From the NCBI GenBank assembly GCA_002684375.1, contig NYVC01000026.1:14195-21631 (forward strand): 7,437 bases of DNA. Reading direction: 5' to 3'. Source of the DNA: Marinovum sp. Its GTDB lineage: Bacteria; Pseudomonadota; Alphaproteobacteria; Rhodobacterales; Rhodobacteraceae. The number at the start of each line of letters is the position of its first letter. The stretch's first letter is position 1. Positions 6,369 through 7,437 of the stretch are shown piece by piece. Both the position numbers and the translations under genes were made by a program. The notes beneath the pieces were generated by a model. The model was not told where the DNA came from. It worked only from the letters and a program-made list of their open reading frames with translations, and ran no database searches.

Positions 6369-7005
6369 AAAGTTGCTTTGCCTCCTCCAAGCTTTCGAAC
6401 ATATGTAATTTTCCCCAATGTAATACGGCTGCCTTTTGTGCAAATTTCTCAAGTACTTCAGGCTGATGCGATACAATAATAATTGTGGTTGTTCGCAGCC
6501 GCTCCTGAAGGATGCTCGCGGATTTTCGGTTGAATTCGGCATCGGTACTGCTGGGCATGCCTTCGTCGATGAGATAAATGTCAAATTCCAAGGCCAGCAT
6601 TAGCGAGAACGTAAAGCGTGCTTTCATCCCACTGGAGTAAACCCCCAAAGGCTGGTCAAAATACTCATCCAGACCGCAGAGCCAGCGACAGAAGGCCTCA
6701 ACATAATCGGGGTCCAATCCGTAGAGCCTGGCAATATACCGCGCGTTGATCATTGCGGAATGTTTGGGGACCACGCCCCCCATAAAGCCAAGGGGAAAAG
6801 ATATTCTGCAATTCCTGCGGATGACGCCTTCGTCAGGTTTTTCCAATCCGGCCATCATGTTGATCAGTGTTGTTTTGCCAGTGCCGTTTGGGGCCAAAAT
6901 TCCCAAGCTCGTACCCAGCTCCACCTTAAAAGAGACACGGTCTAAGATAACTTTCCTTTGAACGCCCGTCCAAAAGGATTTGCTTACATTTTCGAATTCC
7001 AGCAT
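6346..7005 (-). CDS. kpsT: Capsule polysaccharide export ABC transporter ATP-binding protein KpsT
   Basis: A 219-residue ATPase of the ABC-2 capsule exporter that, with the membrane protein KpsM, moves lipid-linked polysaccharide across the inner membrane. Motifs: MLEFENVSKSF (residues 1-11), Walker A APNGTGKT (38-45), Q-loop region around FPLGFMGGVV (70-79), signature YSSGMKAR (123-130), Walker B FDIYLIDE (141-148, catalytic Glu148), and switch His180 in IIIVSHQPE. The size matches KpsT (about 220 residues). The D-loop region reads EGMPSSTDAEFNRK where many homologues have a GD pair. Start: ATG at 7005 gives the usual family N-terminus, though its ribosome site is poor; an ATG at 7068 would add 21 residues. 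Its 3' end overlaps kpsE by 23 bases, a tight operon. No kpsM is seen adjacent. Confidence 0.92.
   Translation of the reverse strand: MLEFENVSKSFWTGVQRKVILDRVSFKVELGTSLGILAPNGTGKTTLINMMAGLEKPDEGVIRRNCRISFPLGFMGGVVPKHSAMINARYIARLYGLDPDYVEAFCRWLCGLDEYFDQPLGVYSSGMKARFTFSLMLALEFDIYLIDEGMPSSTDAEFNRKSASILQERLRTTTIIIVSHQPEVLEKFAQKAAVLHWGKLHMFESLEEAKQLYDYETTR
6381..6388 (-). promoter_or_regulatory. Ribosome binding site deciding the kpsE start
   Basis: GGAGGAGG on the minus strand, inside the end of kpsT, lies 12 bases before the ATG at 6368 and 18 before the next ATG at 6362. It supports translation beginning with MTMKQPVRKF and rules out starts deeper inside kpsT. Confidence 0.7.
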
Positions 7006-7163
7006 GCGGAAAGTGAACTCTGCTAAACGTATGTAAAAAATAGCAGGCCAGACCACCTGCTTGCTCATGCTAGAATTCAAGTATGGCTTATTTATGGCGG
7101 GTATGCGGGATCTCTAATCCGAAGGTCGTTTTGCCGGTTATCGTAAGCCCACTGCAAATCTTT

Positions 7164-7191
7164 ATTGTATCTATTGCACTGATATTGTCGG
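7164..7191 (-). promoter_or_regulatory. Candidate promoter of the kpsT-kpsE-kdsA operon
   Basis: On the minus strand, CCGACA (complement of 7186-7191, four of six to TTGACA) and TACAAT (complement of 7164-7169, five of six to TATAAT) are 16 bases apart. Transcription would begin near 7155, about 150 bases before the kpsT ATG at 7005. The surrounding gap 7006-7251 holds no convincing gene, which fits a promoter region. Consensus matching only. Confidence 0.35.
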
Positions 7192-7251
7192 GCAGTCGCA
7201 GAGATCCAGCGACGGTTGCAGGGCCTCGCGGAGCCGTTTCAACATTTGTGA

Positions 7252-7437
7252 TCAAGTATGTGTGCAGTCTGTGACTTGTTTTGGACCTAAATCTGTTTGG
7301 TGTTGATTCAATAATGGGTCAAAATATTTGCAATCCAGCTCAGTACGATCGCACAAGACCATTTCAACGGATTCCAAAAGCATAGAATAGGGTGCCTGCG
7401 CCATCAGCGCAACGCCTGCTTTGGGACTTCTGGTTGG
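7252..7437 (-). CDS. Possible C-terminal fragment of an unidentified gene (5' end outside window)
   Basis: From the right edge, one minus-strand frame stays open for 61 codons to a TGA at 7252-7254. The other two minus frames stop early. The translation has protein-like composition (for example ALMAQAPYSMLLESVEMVLC, residues 10-29, then DRTELDCKYFDPLL), but I recognise no family. An open stretch this short could arise by chance in one of six frames at this base composition. If real, it is upstream of kpsT in the same direction, separated by 246 bases with no clear terminator. Confidence 0.4.
   Translation of the reverse strand, partial: PTRSPKAGVALMAQAPYSMLLESVEMVLCDRTELDCKYFDPLLNQHQTDLGPKQVTDCTHT

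Noticed and set aside
6369..6584. Upstream extension of the kpsE frame to a start at 6584
   Set aside because: It lies wholly inside kpsT, whose Walker B and switch His are well conserved there, and the added residues have no KpsE character. The strong GGAGGAGG points to 6368.
7200..7250. Possible terminator after the right-edge frame
   Set aside because: GC-rich complementarity is imperfect (GGCTCCGCGAGGCC is not a true palindrome) and no T-run follows.
7083..7274. Plus-strand 63-codon open frame with hydrophobic stretch
   Set aside because: There is no ribosome binding site before it and no family resemblance, and it overlaps the region expected to hold the capsule operon promoter and the end of the unassigned minus-strand frame.

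Overview
The window looks like a chromosomal segment of an alphaproteobacterium, most likely a Rhodobacterales (Roseobacter-group) species of moderate GC content. The main reasons are a TrcR-type DUF1013 cell-cycle regulator (an alphaproteobacterial family), a bacterial COQ9 protein divergent from rpsU, and a roseobacter-like KpsE with a long N-terminal extension. The placement rests on recognising families by eye; no search was run.

Left part (1-2610). The window opens inside a polyphosphate kinase 2 gene, of which only the C-terminal 155 residues are present. It converges on rpsU (ribosomal protein S21, minus strand), which has its own intrinsic terminator and a plausible sigma70-like promoter. 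Divergent from rpsU is a two-gene unit: coq9 (ubiquinone biosynthesis accessory factor) and, 18 bases further on, an MDR-family NAD(P)H:quinone oxidoreductase. Both products act around quinones, but a joint role is an inference.

Middle (2611-3699). After a 179-base leader lies trcR, with two helix-turn-helix-like segments and an acidic tail. It ends at a symmetrical hairpin flanked by A and T tracts, which can serve as a terminator in both directions. A second, perfect 13-bp inverted repeat follows before the convergent kdsA.

Right part (3700-7437, all minus strand). A compact operon reads kpsT (capsule export ATPase), kpsE (inner-membrane polysaccharide co-polymerase/export protein), then kdsA (Kdo-8-phosphate synthase). 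kpsT and kpsE overlap by 23 bases, and kpsE and kdsA share one base in a TAATG junction. This fits ABC-transporter-dependent capsule export in which Kdo feeds a glycolipid linker (and also LPS). The membrane partner KpsM is not in the window. A possible C-terminal gene fragment fills the right edge.

No wholly new system is evident. The most unusual element is the N-terminal 240 residues of KpsE: a degenerate five-residue (15-bp) tandem repeat rich in Gln, His, Thr and Pro, followed by a short helical module placed before the first membrane segment. I saw no tRNA, rRNA, CRISPR array or insertion sequence.
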